64,000 bases of DNA from Ruminiclostridium herbifermentans (lineage in GTDB: Bacteria; Bacillota; Clostridia; Acetivibrionales; DSM-1351), in contig NZ_CP061336.1 in NCBI RefSeq assembly GCF_005473905.2, positions 4,642,501 to 4,706,500 on the forward strand, given 5' to 3'. The notes beneath the pieces were generated by a model. The model did no database searches, was not told the origin of the DNA, and saw only the letters and a program-made list of their open reading frames with translations. Shown here piece after piece: positions 27,751-37,048 of this stretch. A program made the position numbers and the translations under genes. Every line of letters begins with the position of its first letter. The first letter of the stretch is position 1.

Positions 27751-28794
27751 CTAAACTCTATAGATCATACCACCTCCACTAAATCCCTCACCATGTGAGA
27801 GCATCAAAATATTCATGCCTGTTTCAATGCGTCCTGTGCTGTATGCTTCATTTAAAAGCAGAGGAAGCATTGCAGACATTGTATTACCATATTTATGTAT
27901 TAATGAAATGCTCTTATCTTTTTCTACACCTAAAGCATCTAAAGTAATTTCCCAAATAGGCTTATTGTTTTCGGTAACAAGTACAAGATCTATATCACTC
28001 ATTTTTAGGTTACTTTCTTCAAGAAGGTAATCCCTTACTGTAATAGCTGCAATTTTATAGAACTCTTCGGCAATTTTCCAGTTATCCATATGATAGAAAT
28101 CATAAAATAGAGAAAAGTCACCCTTTTCAAAGTACTTTTTTGTATACTCGGGTTTTAGTTTTTGTGTAGCAGCAATTTCATAATATGTATGGTTTGTATA
28201 AAAATAACTGGCTAGAAAGTGAGGTTCATCGGAAAACTCAAGTAATACTGATGCTGCGCCGTCCCCAAATAGAAATGCAACTCTTGGATCGGTTTTACTG
28301 ATTAATCTATTACATATTCCTCCTGAAGCAATAAGAACATATTCATCGCCGCTGTTAATATAACGTGTTCCAAGGTCAATGGCATGTAAAAAAGAAGTTA
28401 CACCACCATCTACATCAAATGATTGAGTCGCATATGAACATCCTAATTTTCTTTGTACCATGCTAGCAGTCATTGGTAATAGGTTGTCCCCAAAAAATTT
28501 AGTTGCAATTATCTTTGATAATTTATCAACATGTAAATTTGCCTTAGTCATACAACTTTGAGCAGCACGAGCTAGTATATCCGAATCAACTTCGTGATCA
28601 TCTGCAACTCTTCGTTGATAAGTGCCAATAGATTTACGAATTACACTGTCTTTCATGGTTAACTTATTAGCATTTATTATGTCATCATTTGTTACAACTT
28701 TTTCTGGCAAATATGCAGCAACAGATTTAATTTTGCTGAATTTTCTGAAATACTTCTTTTTGTTCTTTGGAAAGATGAAGTTATCTTGTCTCAT
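27751..28794 (-). CDS. KASIII (FabH)-like protein lacking the active-site Cys
   Basis: A 347-residue paralogue of the protein encoded at 26361-27401, with SVAAYLPEKVVTNDDI, SIGTYQRR and GDGAASVLL. At the nucleophile position it reads SFDVDGGVTSF: Val132 replaces Cys. The His position reads VTENNK (Thr-Glu), and the Asn of GNT is kept. It cannot form the usual acyl-enzyme, so it may be a structural or chain-length partner of the Cys-containing paralogue, as in PqsBC-type heterodimers. I chose ATG 28794 (GGAGG four bases upstream) over an upstream TTG because it gives the same length as its paralogue. First gene of the lipid operon. Confidence 0.85.
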   Translation of the reverse strand: MRQDNFIFPKNKKKYFRKFSKIKSVAAYLPEKVVTNDDIINANKLTMKDSVIRKSIGTYQRRVADDHEVDSDILARAAQSCMTKANLHVDKLSKIIATKFFGDNLLPMTASMVQRKLGCSYATQSFDVDGGVTSFLHAIDLGTRYINSGDEYVLIASGGICNRLISKTDPRVAFLFGDGAASVLLEFSDEPHFLASYFYTNHTYYEIAATQKLKPEYTKKYFEKGDFSLFYDFYHMDNWKIAEEFYKIAAITVRDYLLEESNLKMSDIDLVLVTENNKPIWEITLDALGVEKDKSISLIHKYGNTMSAMLPLLLNEAYSTGRIETGMNILMLSHGEGFSGGGMIYRV

Positions 28795-28848
28795 AGCGCC
28801 TCCAAAATTTATATTAAGGACTGCATATTTACGCCTCAAATATAGCAA

Positions 28849-29433
28849 TATATTTCTTAATTATCCTATTTTAACATATTATTTAACATAATGCATTATT
28901 GTATTTATCTAATATACAAAGTTGTTTATGCTAATCAATATAATTTTATACCAAAATATTAATTTTTGTCACTATTTTACTAATAATGAATTTAAAAATC
29001 TTTAATTTATTTTTTTACATATTTTAGTGTCGATTTATAAATAAATTTCATTATTATATAAATACATATTCTTCATTCAGTTGATATTTACAATAATTAG
29101 TCTAGTAAATGTATTTAATAAAAAAGAGGCTTACAAAACACATATTGAGTTATACCAATTATATGTTTACATAAACCTTCGTTACTATTGTTATTTCATT
29201 TTTCTAAACTTACTTATACCAATTTTCAGGCTAAATCAATCTATTTTATCAAGAATCACTTTATGTATACAAAAGGGTTTCTCATTTCTCATAAGTTAAT
29301 AATTTTACATTTTTTTAATAATTAATGAATTCTTCATTTGTCCAATTATATAATCAAGATTTAAAAACATTCTTACCAAAACACAAATATATTAATGGAA
29401 AAAATAATCTTGCTTGCTGTCGTTTAATAAGCC
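28849..29433. promoter_or_regulatory. 585-base intergenic region with a possible promoter of the lipid operon
   Basis: Very A+T-rich with no supportable gene. On the minus strand TTGATT (28933-28938), a 16-base spacer and TATATT (28911-28916) could drive the KASIII-like/ACP/ligase/synthase operon, leaving a leader of about 110 bases. The left end of the sugar operon (reductase stop at 29434) abuts it without an obvious U-tract terminator. Confidence 0.35.
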
Positions 29434-30300
29434 TTATTTAGAATAATGGGTGTAAAAAGTAGGATGAGCTAAAATCCATTTTTTCATTTCAGATATCATT
29501 TTACTATAATCTATTACATCATAATCAAAATCACTACGAGTGTTAATTAAGCTCTTGTCTATAAGTTCATTGTGATATTTATCAATACGAACATCATTTT
29601 TATTAAAAATATTTTTGATTAGCAAAAGTAGCTCATATTTATTTATGCTCTTTTTAGATACTAAATGATATAACCCTGAAATATCTTTTTCTATAGCCTT
29701 TTCTATCGCCTTTGCCAGTTCAATAGTTGTTACACCTGTCCAAATAGAGTTTACATAACCATTAATTATTCCTTTTGATTTCATAAACCAATTAAAAAGT
29801 CCAATTCCATCATGATTTATGTCTGGTCCAATAATAGATGTTCTAAAGGTCAAATTACGCCCATCAACTATCTCACCTAAAGCCTTTGTACGGTCATAAT
29901 ATGAATCTCCATCCTTAAAAGCTGTCTCTGTGTAAGAACCTGTCTTACCCGAAAATACGCAATCAGTGCTTAAGTGAATAATTTTGACTTGCGTATTTCT
30001 AAACTTATTTTCCAAAAAATGCGGCAGATATGAATTCAGTAAAATGGCTTTGGCCTTATTTGCATCTGCATATTGGTTCAATATACCAATACAGTTTACT
30101 ATGATATCAAAATCCTCTTTATTTAAAAAAGCTTCAAATGCAGTAAAATCTGTTACATCAAGTACATATGTTTTTTCATTCAGTTTTTTCTTATGTGCAA
30201 GATTAAATACCTCATAGGCTCCACTTTCTTCAAAATATGTAGTTATTACATGTCCGGCCATTCCTGTTGAACCTAAGATTAATATCTTTTTCTTGCCCAT
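29434..30300 (-). CDS. RmlD-like SDR reductase (sugar-nucleotide 4-ketoreductase)
   Basis: A 288-residue extended SDR: LILGSTGMAGHVI (NAD(P) loop), NCIGILNQYAD, STDCVFSGKTG (catalytic Ser/Thr) and SYYDRTKALGE (YxxxK). It resembles dTDP-4-dehydrorhamnose reductase but sits with an inverting UDP-GlcNAc dehydratase and a 2-epimerase. It starts 3 bases after the epimerase gene ends. In Vibrio cholerae O37 a comparable trio (WbvB, WbvR, WbvD), with an RmlD-like reductase, leads to UDP-L-QuiNAc; the CapF/FnlB alternative (UDP-L-FucNAc) normally carries a C-terminal cupin that is absent here. The reductase role is firm; the exact sugar is inferred. Confidence 0.82.
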   Translation of the reverse strand: MGKKKILILGSTGMAGHVITTYFEESGAYEVFNLAHKKKLNEKTYVLDVTDFTAFEAFLNKEDFDIIVNCIGILNQYADANKAKAILLNSYLPHFLENKFRNTQVKIIHLSTDCVFSGKTGSYTETAFKDGDSYYDRTKALGEIVDGRNLTFRTSIIGPDINHDGIGLFNWFMKSKGIINGYVNSIWTGVTTIELAKAIEKAIEKDISGLYHLVSKKSINKYELLLLIKNIFNKNDVRIDKYHNELIDKSLINTRSDFDYDVIDYSKMISEMKKWILAHPTFYTHYSK

Positions 30301-30303
30301 TTA

Positions 30304-31530
30304 TCACTCCATCCCCCTCCACACAGTTTGAATGATATAATCCCTATAGCTCATAATTATTCTTACTACCTTATCAGATACATTAGTGACATTATAATCA
30401 TCTACCAAATCTGCACTGAAAACATGTTTTAGTGCAGAAGTTTGCTCGGAACCTGCCTTTTCATATAATAAATTATTCTGATTATTATTAGTAGAAATTT
30501 CACTATTTCCATATCCAGTTACAATGTCAATAGACTGTATAACCCTATCTGCTTTTAGTCCAGATAGAATTAGTACACCTTCATCCATGCCTTCAGGTCT
30601 CTCATGTGCATTTCTTATAGTAATAGCAGGGAAAGACAGTAGGGACGCCTCTTCTGTAATAGTTCCACTATCTGATATTACACAAAACGCGTTAGTTTGA
30701 AGTTTTATATAATCAAAAAAGCCTAAAGGCTTTAACCATTCAATTTGAGGGGCAAAAATTGCTTTATCCTGCAAAGCTACTTTTTTCATGGTTCTTGGAT
30801 GAGTAGATACAATAATTCTTTTTTTGAATTTATTTGCAATAGCATTTAGCGTTTCAATTAAATTATTAAAATTATCTGCCCAATCAATATTTTCTTCTCT
30901 GTGTGCACTAACCACGAAGTATTCTTTAGGTTTTAACTGCATGCTATTTAATATTTCTGATTTATCAATATCATTTTTATAATATTCAAATACTTCCTTC
31001 ATTGATGACCCGATTTTTATTATGGTCTCACCCTTGATGCCTTCTTGAAGCAAATACCTTCTTGCATGTTCTGATATTGGCATATTGATATCACTTAAAT
31101 GATCTACTATTTTGCGGTTTATTTCTTCGGGGACTCTATGGTCAAAGCAACGATTACCTGCTTCCATATGGAATATTGGTATCTTTTTACGCTTAGCTGC
31201 AATAGCAGACAAGCAGCTATTAGTGTCTCCATATATTAATACAGCATCTGGTTTCTCTGCTTCTAACACGTCATCTGTTTTAATCAGTACATTAGCAATT
31301 GTCTCTATTGTTGTTTTTCCTGCACAATTTAAATAATACTGTGGCTTTCTTATTCTCATTTCTTTAAAAAATACTTCATTAAGTTCGTAGTCAAAATTCT
31401 GCCCTGTATGTACAAGTATATGATTTGTATAAGTATCAAGCTTATCAATAACTCTGCTTAATTTTATAAGTTCAGGCCGTGTTCCTAATATAGTCATTAC
31501 TTTCAACATATTTATGTCCATACCTAACAT
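30304..31530 (-). CDS. UDP-N-acetylglucosamine 2-epimerase family enzyme (WecB/CapG-like)
   Basis: A 408-residue GT-B-fold epimerase: VMTILGTRPELIKLSRVID, HTGQNFDYELNEVFF, YGDTNSCLSAIAA, HMEAGNRCFDHRVPEEINRK, SAHREENID, and the UDP site SDSGTITEEASLLSFPAITIRN with ERPEGMDEG. In the UDP-L-FucNAc and UDP-L-QuiNAc pathways this enzyme inverts C-2 after dehydration and reduction. It lies between the dehydratase and reductase genes on the same strand. The first ATG (31530) and an internal ATG (MLKVMTIL, about 20 bases downstream) are both possible starts. Confidence 0.88.
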   Translation of the reverse strand: MLGMDINMLKVMTILGTRPELIKLSRVIDKLDTYTNHILVHTGQNFDYELNEVFFKEMRIRKPQYYLNCAGKTTIETIANVLIKTDDVLEAEKPDAVLIYGDTNSCLSAIAAKRKKIPIFHMEAGNRCFDHRVPEEINRKIVDHLSDINMPISEHARRYLLQEGIKGETIIKIGSSMKEVFEYYKNDIDKSEILNSMQLKPKEYFVVSAHREENIDWADNFNNLIETLNAIANKFKKRIIVSTHPRTMKKVALQDKAIFAPQIEWLKPLGFFDYIKLQTNAFCVISDSGTITEEASLLSFPAITIRNAHERPEGMDEGVLILSGLKADRVIQSIDIVTGYGNSEISTNNNQNNLLYEKAGSEQTSALKHVFSADLVDDYNVTNVSDKVVRIIMSYRDYIIQTVWRGME

Positions 31531-31552
31531 TTAATTCTAATCGAATAAGCTC

Positions 31553-31586
31553 ACAGGCGTGGACTCAATCCCCCCTCGTCTTTAAT
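31553..31586 (-). promoter_or_regulatory. Leader motif A shared with the segment at 37049-37080
   Basis: The minus strand reads ATTAAAG.CGAGGGGGGATTGAGTCCACGCCTGT-like sequence, closely matching 37049-37080 upstream of the GT4-methyltransferase gene. It sits in the 111-base gap between the dehydratase and epimerase genes. It may be a regulatory or processing element repeated within the polysaccharide cluster; function unknown. Confidence 0.45.
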
Positions 31587-31641
31587 ATAATAATAGTCAG
31601 ATTTCTTATATTATTAGGAGTTTGTATATCCAGACATTATG

Positions 31642-32661
31642 TTAACCTTTAAACCTTTTTAACTCTTTTTGGACATAATCTAGACTAAGGAGCAGTTTCT
31701 TTAACTCTTCATAGGTTAACCTTCTTGTACTATGAGAATTATAATCCTTAAAATCAGAAGAGATACTTTTTCCACAGCTGATATATTTTTCATAATTCAG
31801 TTCCCTGTTATCAGCAGGAATTCTGTAATAGTCTCCCAAATCCTCAGCTATCGCCATTTCTTCCCTCGTCAATAATGCCTCGTATAATTTTTCGCCATGC
31901 CTAGTGCCTATAATCTTTATTTCATTTTTTGCATTAAAAATATCCTTTAAAGCAGAAGCCAATTCCAAAATTGTAGCAGCCGGAGCCTTTTGAACAAATA
32001 TATCTCCTTGTCTTGCGTTTAAAAAAGCATATAGGACTAAATCAATTGCATTTTCTAAAGTCATCATAAACCTTGTCATATTGGGGTCAGTTACAGTAAT
32101 AGGTGTGCCTTCTACTATTTGTTGTATAAATAATGGAATAACAGATCCTCTTGAGGCCATAACATTGCCATATCTTGTTCCACATAAAATAGTTTCATCA
32201 TCATTTACATTTCTTGAAGCAGCCACCATAACCTTTTCTAGCATAGCTTTTGACATTCCCATTGCATTAATGGGATAAACAGCTTTATCAGTGCTAAGTA
32301 CAACAACTTTTTTTACCTTATTTTCAATTGCTGCATTTAAAAGATTATCCGTTCCTAATATATTTGTTTTAATAGCTTCCATTGGATAGAATTCACAAGA
32401 AGGCACCTGCTTTAAAGCAGCTGCATGAAAAACATAGTCAACTCCCTTTAAAGTCTTGAATAATGAGTTATAATCTCTAACATCTCCTATGTGAAATTTA
32501 ACCTTGTCATTATTCAGTTCACGGCGCATGTCATCTTGTTTTTTCTCATCCCTGCTAAAAATTCGTATTTCTTTTATGTCAGTATTAATAAATCTGTTAA
32601 GAACGGCATTTCCAAAGGAACCTGTACCCCCTGTGATGAGAAGCGTTTTACCAGTAAACAT
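31642..32661 (-). CDS. UDP-GlcNAc 4,6-dehydratase, inverting type (CapE/FnlA/WbjB-like)
   Basis: A 339-residue extended SDR starting MFTGKTLLITGGTGSFG (NADP loop), with FSRDEKKQDDMR, GDVRDY, HAAALKQVP, LSTDKAVYPINAMGMSKAMLEK and GTRYGNVMASRGSVIPLF. The active-site Tyr is replaced by Met (GMSKAMLEK), giving the Ser-Met-Lys triad typical of 5-inverting UDP-GlcNAc 4,6-dehydratases. It would commit UDP-GlcNAc to L-configured 6-deoxy-HexNAc sugars. I prefer ATG 32661 (GGGAG six bases upstream) to ATG 32673, which lacks a spaced RBS. Confidence 0.9.
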   Translation of the reverse strand: MFTGKTLLITGGTGSFGNAVLNRFINTDIKEIRIFSRDEKKQDDMRRELNNDKVKFHIGDVRDYNSLFKTLKGVDYVFHAAALKQVPSCEFYPMEAIKTNILGTDNLLNAAIENKVKKVVVLSTDKAVYPINAMGMSKAMLEKVMVAASRNVNDDETILCGTRYGNVMASRGSVIPLFIQQIVEGTPITVTDPNMTRFMMTLENAIDLVLYAFLNARQGDIFVQKAPAATILELASALKDIFNAKNEIKIIGTRHGEKLYEALLTREEMAIAEDLGDYYRIPADNRELNYEKYISCGKSISSDFKDYNSHSTRRLTYEELKKLLLSLDYVQKELKRFKG

Positions 32662-32742
32662 ACAATCTCCCATCTCGCTGATTTACAGCGCATCAAATAA
32701 TCACAATAAACTCTTTGAAAATAAATATTTCTGTATATTTAT

Positions 32743-33816
32743 CTATATAGCGTAGCAAACAGTTTCATGCAAACCATTTGAATAATGCCTCATATAAATT
32801 TTATAAGAAGGAAATAACTTGAGAATTAATAAAGGCAACTCCCATAAGTCAGCAGCTTTATGATAAATTGAGATAGCTAGTTTTGGACAATATCTTGAAA
32901 TAGTGTCTCTCATTCCATATAGTGCTTCTTCTTCAGCACCTTCGATATCCAGCTTTATATAGGTTGGTTTATTGTCACCAACAACTTCATCAAGCTTTAT
33001 TAGTGAAATGATATCCTTGCCTGTCTCACAAATAGAAGAAGCGCTGTTACCATTACTATTAAAGCCTATCTCTCCAGTTTTAGAATAAAGACCAGCATTA
33101 AATAGTTTAAGAATATTGCTGTCTATGTTTTTTGTAGTTTCTTTTATTTTATTATAATTTAGCAAATCAGGTTCAAAAGCATATATATATCTAAATTTAT
33201 TATTAGTCTCATCAATAAAAGCAGCTATTGTTTCTCCGTTATATGCTCCTCCATCTACAAAACACTCTTTATCATTTAGTATGAAAATATCATTAGGAAA
33301 ATACTGATTTTGACTTACAATGCTATTTAAATATGTGAAATCCATAGTAGCCCTATGTTTTAAAATATTACTAAGCACCAATTTTGATAAGTCGTCTGCT
33401 AATAGATTAAACACACTCTCAATTTTATTCTGATTTTCTATAAGCAAGGATACATCATAAAAACCCTTTTCACTCATCATTATAGGATAGTATTTAACAG
33501 ATTTATATCCTAAACCTATAAGCCTATTATAAACTTCCATAGGATTAGGCAAACATATCAGTATAATAGCATCTTCTACGCATACGTCTTCAAGGGCTAC
33601 AACCTTAATTCCATTTACATATGTACCCTGTTTAGCTTTGTCATCGTCAATAAAATTGCAAATATTACAAGCTTTATCCTTTAGAATATTGCTTGTTATA
33701 AATCCTATACCACCAGCACCATACAATACAACATTTCTGCCTTGCAGAGAAGAAATGATATCGTTATATTTTTCAGCTTCTTCTACATTGCACATATCAA
33801 AAATATGTTTCACCAT
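32743..33816 (-). CDS. FkbM-family methyltransferase with N-terminal Rossmann-like domain
   Basis: A ~357-residue protein. The N-terminal ~120 residues carry VVLYGAGGIGFITSNIL and a FIDDD turn, a nucleotide-binding-like domain often fused to such enzymes. Residues ~190-340 form a class I SAM methyltransferase of the FkbM type: CFVDGGAYNGET (motif I), YAFEPD, PTYIKLDIEGAEEEAL and CPKLAISIYHK. FkbM proteins usually O-methylate sugars, here probably within the surface glycan. ATG 33816 follows GAGGGG; the longer GTG start at 33834 lacks one. It directly follows the GT2 gene, and the dehydratase gene comes next. Confidence 0.85.
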   Translation of the reverse strand: MVKHIFDMCNVEEAEKYNDIISSLQGRNVVLYGAGGIGFITSNILKDKACNICNFIDDDKAKQGTYVNGIKVVALEDVCVEDAIILICLPNPMEVYNRLIGLGYKSVKYYPIMMSEKGFYDVSLLIENQNKIESVFNLLADDLSKLVLSNILKHRATMDFTYLNSIVSQNQYFPNDIFILNDKECFVDGGAYNGETIAAFIDETNNKFRYIYAFEPDLLNYNKIKETTKNIDSNILKLFNAGLYSKTGEIGFNSNGNSASSICETGKDIISLIKLDEVVGDNKPTYIKLDIEGAEEEALYGMRDTISRYCPKLAISIYHKAADLWELPLLILKLFPSYKIYMRHYSNGLHETVCYAI

Positions 33817-33837
33817 TTCTTGTTGTCCCCTCACAAT

Positions 33838-34845
33838 TCATAATAAAAGATTGTTGTAGCTTTTTTCTAATTCCACTAATTCTTTTCTTAAAGTATCTCC
33901 TTGAGTTAATCCCTGGCAAATATATACTCTTCCTTCCTCTATAGCAGCACTTACGCATTCTGCCAACTTTTCTTTGGTAATACTGTATTTTATATGCTTA
34001 GGTAATGTTTCTAATTTTAAAAAATCTGTTATCTTTTTATAAAAATATGAAGCAATAATATAGTTCTTCAGCTGTTCTCTATTTTCTGAATTTTTCCAAT
34101 CTATAGCGGGAAAATATATCTCTTCATTGAAATTCTTTATGATGTAGTCATAAACAATAAAGGATGTTTTAATTCTGTGCTCAATATTATGTGAATAGTT
34201 ATTTTGGTGCAGTCTATAATAAATCAGGCTTTCTTTTATAATGCCATAATCCATACCATTTTTAATAAAGTTAAGTGAATTAATTGTATCGCAGGAATAC
34301 TCATTATTTCTATAAACACTCCAAGTAATATCCTTTTTTCTAAAAAACTCAAGTCTATATAAGCCGTTCATAGGAATTACTCCAGAACAATTTGTAAATA
34401 TTCTATAAACCATTTCATTGAGTGTAGGAAGAGAATAATTCCAACGTGAGCGAACAGTATTATTTTCATCAATGATATTAAATTTACAATAGACATAATC
34501 TTTATTGGTTTTTTCCAAATAATCTACAAATTTTTTGATAGCATCTTCATTCACATAATCGTCAGAAGCAATCCACTGAAAATACTTACCTCTTGCTTGT
34601 TTTATTACTTCCTGTATAGCCTGTGATGGTCCACCGCTGTTTTTCTCATGATAAATGCAGCTTATATTTTTGTGACAATGCTCTAATTCCTTTATTTTAT
34701 CGACTGAACCATCTGTTGAACAGTCGTCCACAATTATTATTTCTATGTTTTGATAAGACTGGTTCAGATATGAATCAACACATTTTTCTAAGTATTTTAA
34801 ACAATTGTAATTAATAATCCCAATAGTAACCAATGGCATTAACAT
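33838..34845 (-). CDS. Family 2 glycosyltransferase
   Basis: 335 residues. The N-terminal GT-A signatures are VTIGIINYNCLKYLEKCVDSYL, IEIIIVDDCSTDGSVDKI, KNSGGPSQAIQEVIKQARG and the metal-binding IASDDYV (position of DxD). There is no membrane segment, so it is cytoplasmic. The RBS GGAGGAAG precedes ATG 34845. It is followed by the FkbM gene and preceded, after a 218-base gap, by the GT4-methyltransferase fusion. Donor and acceptor are unknown; context suggests extension of a deoxy-sugar-containing glycan. Confidence 0.88.
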   Translation of the reverse strand: MLMPLVTIGIINYNCLKYLEKCVDSYLNQSYQNIEIIIVDDCSTDGSVDKIKELEHCHKNISCIYHEKNSGGPSQAIQEVIKQARGKYFQWIASDDYVNEDAIKKFVDYLEKTNKDYVYCKFNIIDENNTVRSRWNYSLPTLNEMVYRIFTNCSGVIPMNGLYRLEFFRKKDITWSVYRNNEYSCDTINSLNFIKNGMDYGIIKESLIYYRLHQNNYSHNIEHRIKTSFIVYDYIIKNFNEEIYFPAIDWKNSENREQLKNYIIASYFYKKITDFLKLETLPKHIKYSITKEKLAECVSAAIEEGRVYICQGLTQGDTLRKELVELEKSYNNLLL

Positions 34846-34879
34846 AAAACTTCCTCCTGCTTCTTATTTCAAACCCATT

Positions 34880-34899
34880 ATAAAAAACCAATTGTGGTT
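34880..34899 (-). terminator. Possible short terminator after the GT4-methyltransferase gene
   Basis: The minus strand has AAACCA, a CAAT loop and TGGTTT followed by further T, a small hairpin with a U run, between 35064 and the GT2 start. A second weak hairpin with a T7 run lies near 34998-35016. The 218-base gap holds no gene. Confidence 0.4.
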
Positions 34900-35063
34900 T
34901 ATGTGGCTCGAAAATGTACCATGTTCGTACAAACTTTATTTTCAAATTTATCAAGATAAACCAAATAGAAAACTGTCATTATTTGATTGCTTTACCTAAA
35001 AAAACTGCTTACAGCTTTTATGTGCGAAGGAAACGATGAATGCATAAAATTTAAACTTCATAT

Positions 35064-37004
35064 TTAATCCTCTAATGAATTCACAAGTTCAATGACTTTA
35101 TTTAAGGAGTTGTGTTGTTGTATTTCATTATTGTAAATTGCTGAAGAAAGTACTTTTAGTCTGCTATTTATTTTTTTTATATTTAATATCTCTCTTAGGT
35201 CAAAGTTAATATTTTTATTAATTTCTGATTTTTGTACAATAAGAAGCTTTTCAGATAATCCCAATTTATTATTATATACTAGTTGCCTATCCCTATTTAG
35301 CAGATATTCGCCAATAATCTGCTTATTTTGATTACTAATGGTGGTATCCTTAAATATACTGCAAATTAAATTAAACAAATAAAGTGCATTATTTGATTTT
35401 CTTCCTAGTAGATTTCTATCAAAGGGATAGTTCATAAAAAATACCACTGGCTGCATATCAACTAACACAAGATTGTTATCAATAAATACTTTTTCTATAT
35501 ATTCTTTATCACGAATTATTACTTGGGGTGACTGGCTCTTTGTATTGATTGTACTGATGGGTTCAAAAAATATACAAATGCCATCAGCACATAAATGCCT
35601 TGAAATATTATTTATAGCTTTTTTAAATTGATTTTCATTTGTAATATTAAGCAATACATCTGCACAAAATATCAAGTCGTATTCACCTTCATAATGACTA
35701 TCTTCACAAATATCTCCATTCTTAAATTGATATTTCGGATATCTGTGTTGTAGTTCAATTGACGATTTTGATGAAATATCTATGGCTTCATAATCTTGAA
35801 TACCTTTTCTATAAAAGTACTCGGTAAATATTCCTATTCCAGGACCTAATTCCAATACTCTTATGTCTCTAGATTCATTAAGTATCTTGTTAAAAATGCC
35901 GTCCCATATATCTATCCTGCATTTGTATAATAACTTATTGTATATTTCTCCAAGTCCAAAATTACCTACACCTTCAATATTGAAATTCGAATTCAGTCTA
36001 TTATTCCAATACTCTATATAATCAAAACTAATATTCTCTTTATCCTTTATAATCAATTCATTAATCATTTTATCTATAGCATTAATCTGCTTTTCCAGAG
36101 AGTAATTTATATCAATAAAGCTTCTGTATTCATCAGAGTTATACCCCTCTTCTGTAATATTGCAAACAGCCTCATCAATTGTATTCCATAAATATTCATC
36201 AGGATAAATTCCTTTAGCACCAACAAAGTTGTGAACTACAGGCTTTATACCCTTTGCCATTGCCTGCATTACACTCATATTTTGGGATTCCAATACGCTA
36301 GTACACAGTATATAATTCTTATCCTCCAACCAATTATCAAGATCCTTCTGCCAGCCTTCAATAAAAAAATTATTCTCTAGTCCAAATTCCTTAGACATCT
36401 GCTGAAAGTATAGTAAGTATCTTGTATCTTGAAATTGTCCTGCTATATAAAATTTATAGCGGTTATCCTTGTCGTAAATAGCTTTTATTGTGTGTAATAG
36501 AAGCATGGGCCCTTTTTTATAATTTATATATCCTACATAAGCTACATTAAAACCAGGTTCTCTCTGCTTATAAGACCACTTACTCATATCAACACCATTT
36601 GGTATCACAATTGTATTTCCTTTATTTACTTTGAAGTGTTCTATGACATATTTTTGTATATCTTCTGATACAAATATTAGCTTATCAACACACTCCCAAT
36701 TAACCTGAGCAGGATAATATGTAAAAGCTTCATAACTATGTAATCTACATATAATTTTCTTTTGCTTTGCTATTTCTAACTTGCTTGCATATATCAAAAG
36801 TTCATCGCACCATTCAAACCAACAAATATCAGCCCACTTCATCCACTTGTCTATCATCTTCATGTCAGTTGATACTTTAATTATAGCTTTTGAAGTTTCA
36901 TATTGAATTGATAACTTTTCAATAATGTCTATTATAAAGTTATCATCACCTTTAGAAAAAAAAACTATTTTCTTTCTTCCGTTAGTTATATTTACCTCAC
37001 CCAT
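35064..37004 (-). CDS. Glycosyltransferase (GT4-like)-SAM methyltransferase fusion
   Basis: A 646-residue two-domain enzyme. The N-terminal half (~1-320) is a GT-B transferase: VIPNGVDMSKW, VAYVGYINYKKGPMLLLHTI, and CTSVLESQNMSVMQAMAKGIKPVVHNF (the GT4 E-x7-E region, altered). The C-terminal half (~365-520) is a class I methyltransferase: VLELGPGIGIFTEYFYRKG (motif I), FKNGDICED, YDLIFCADVL. It probably adds a sugar and methylates it or its neighbour. I start it at ATG 37004 (AGGGGAAA upstream) rather than TTG 37064. It is the first gene of the sugar operon and is divergent from the giant collagen gene. Confidence 0.85.
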   Translation of the reverse strand: MGEVNITNGRKKIVFFSKGDDNFIIDIIEKLSIQYETSKAIIKVSTDMKMIDKWMKWADICWFEWCDELLIYASKLEIAKQKKIICRLHSYEAFTYYPAQVNWECVDKLIFVSEDIQKYVIEHFKVNKGNTIVIPNGVDMSKWSYKQREPGFNVAYVGYINYKKGPMLLLHTIKAIYDKDNRYKFYIAGQFQDTRYLLYFQQMSKEFGLENNFFIEGWQKDLDNWLEDKNYILCTSVLESQNMSVMQAMAKGIKPVVHNFVGAKGIYPDEYLWNTIDEAVCNITEEGYNSDEYRSFIDINYSLEKQINAIDKMINELIIKDKENISFDYIEYWNNRLNSNFNIEGVGNFGLGEIYNKLLYKCRIDIWDGIFNKILNESRDIRVLELGPGIGIFTEYFYRKGIQDYEAIDISSKSSIELQHRYPKYQFKNGDICEDSHYEGEYDLIFCADVLLNITNENQFKKAINNISRHLCADGICIFFEPISTINTKSQSPQVIIRDKEYIEKVFIDNNLVLVDMQPVVFFMNYPFDRNLLGRKSNNALYLFNLICSIFKDTTISNQNKQIIGEYLLNRDRQLVYNNKLGLSEKLLIVQKSEINKNINFDLREILNIKKINSRLKVLSSAIYNNEIQQHNSLNKVIELVNSLED

Positions 37005-37048
37005 TATTATTTCCCCTGTGCTGAATTTAGTACAAATTTCTACTAAAT

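Noticed and set aside
27751-28848. Longer version of the Cys-less FabH-like protein starting at TTG 28848
   Set aside because: ATG 28794 has a GGAGG ribosome binding site and gives a length matching its paralogue; the extra 18 residues do not resemble a FabH N-terminus.
29081-29299. 72-codon plus-strand ORF in the 28.8-29.4 kb gap
   Set aside because: No RBS, hydrophobic low-complexity translation, no recognisable family; likely random in A+T-rich DNA.
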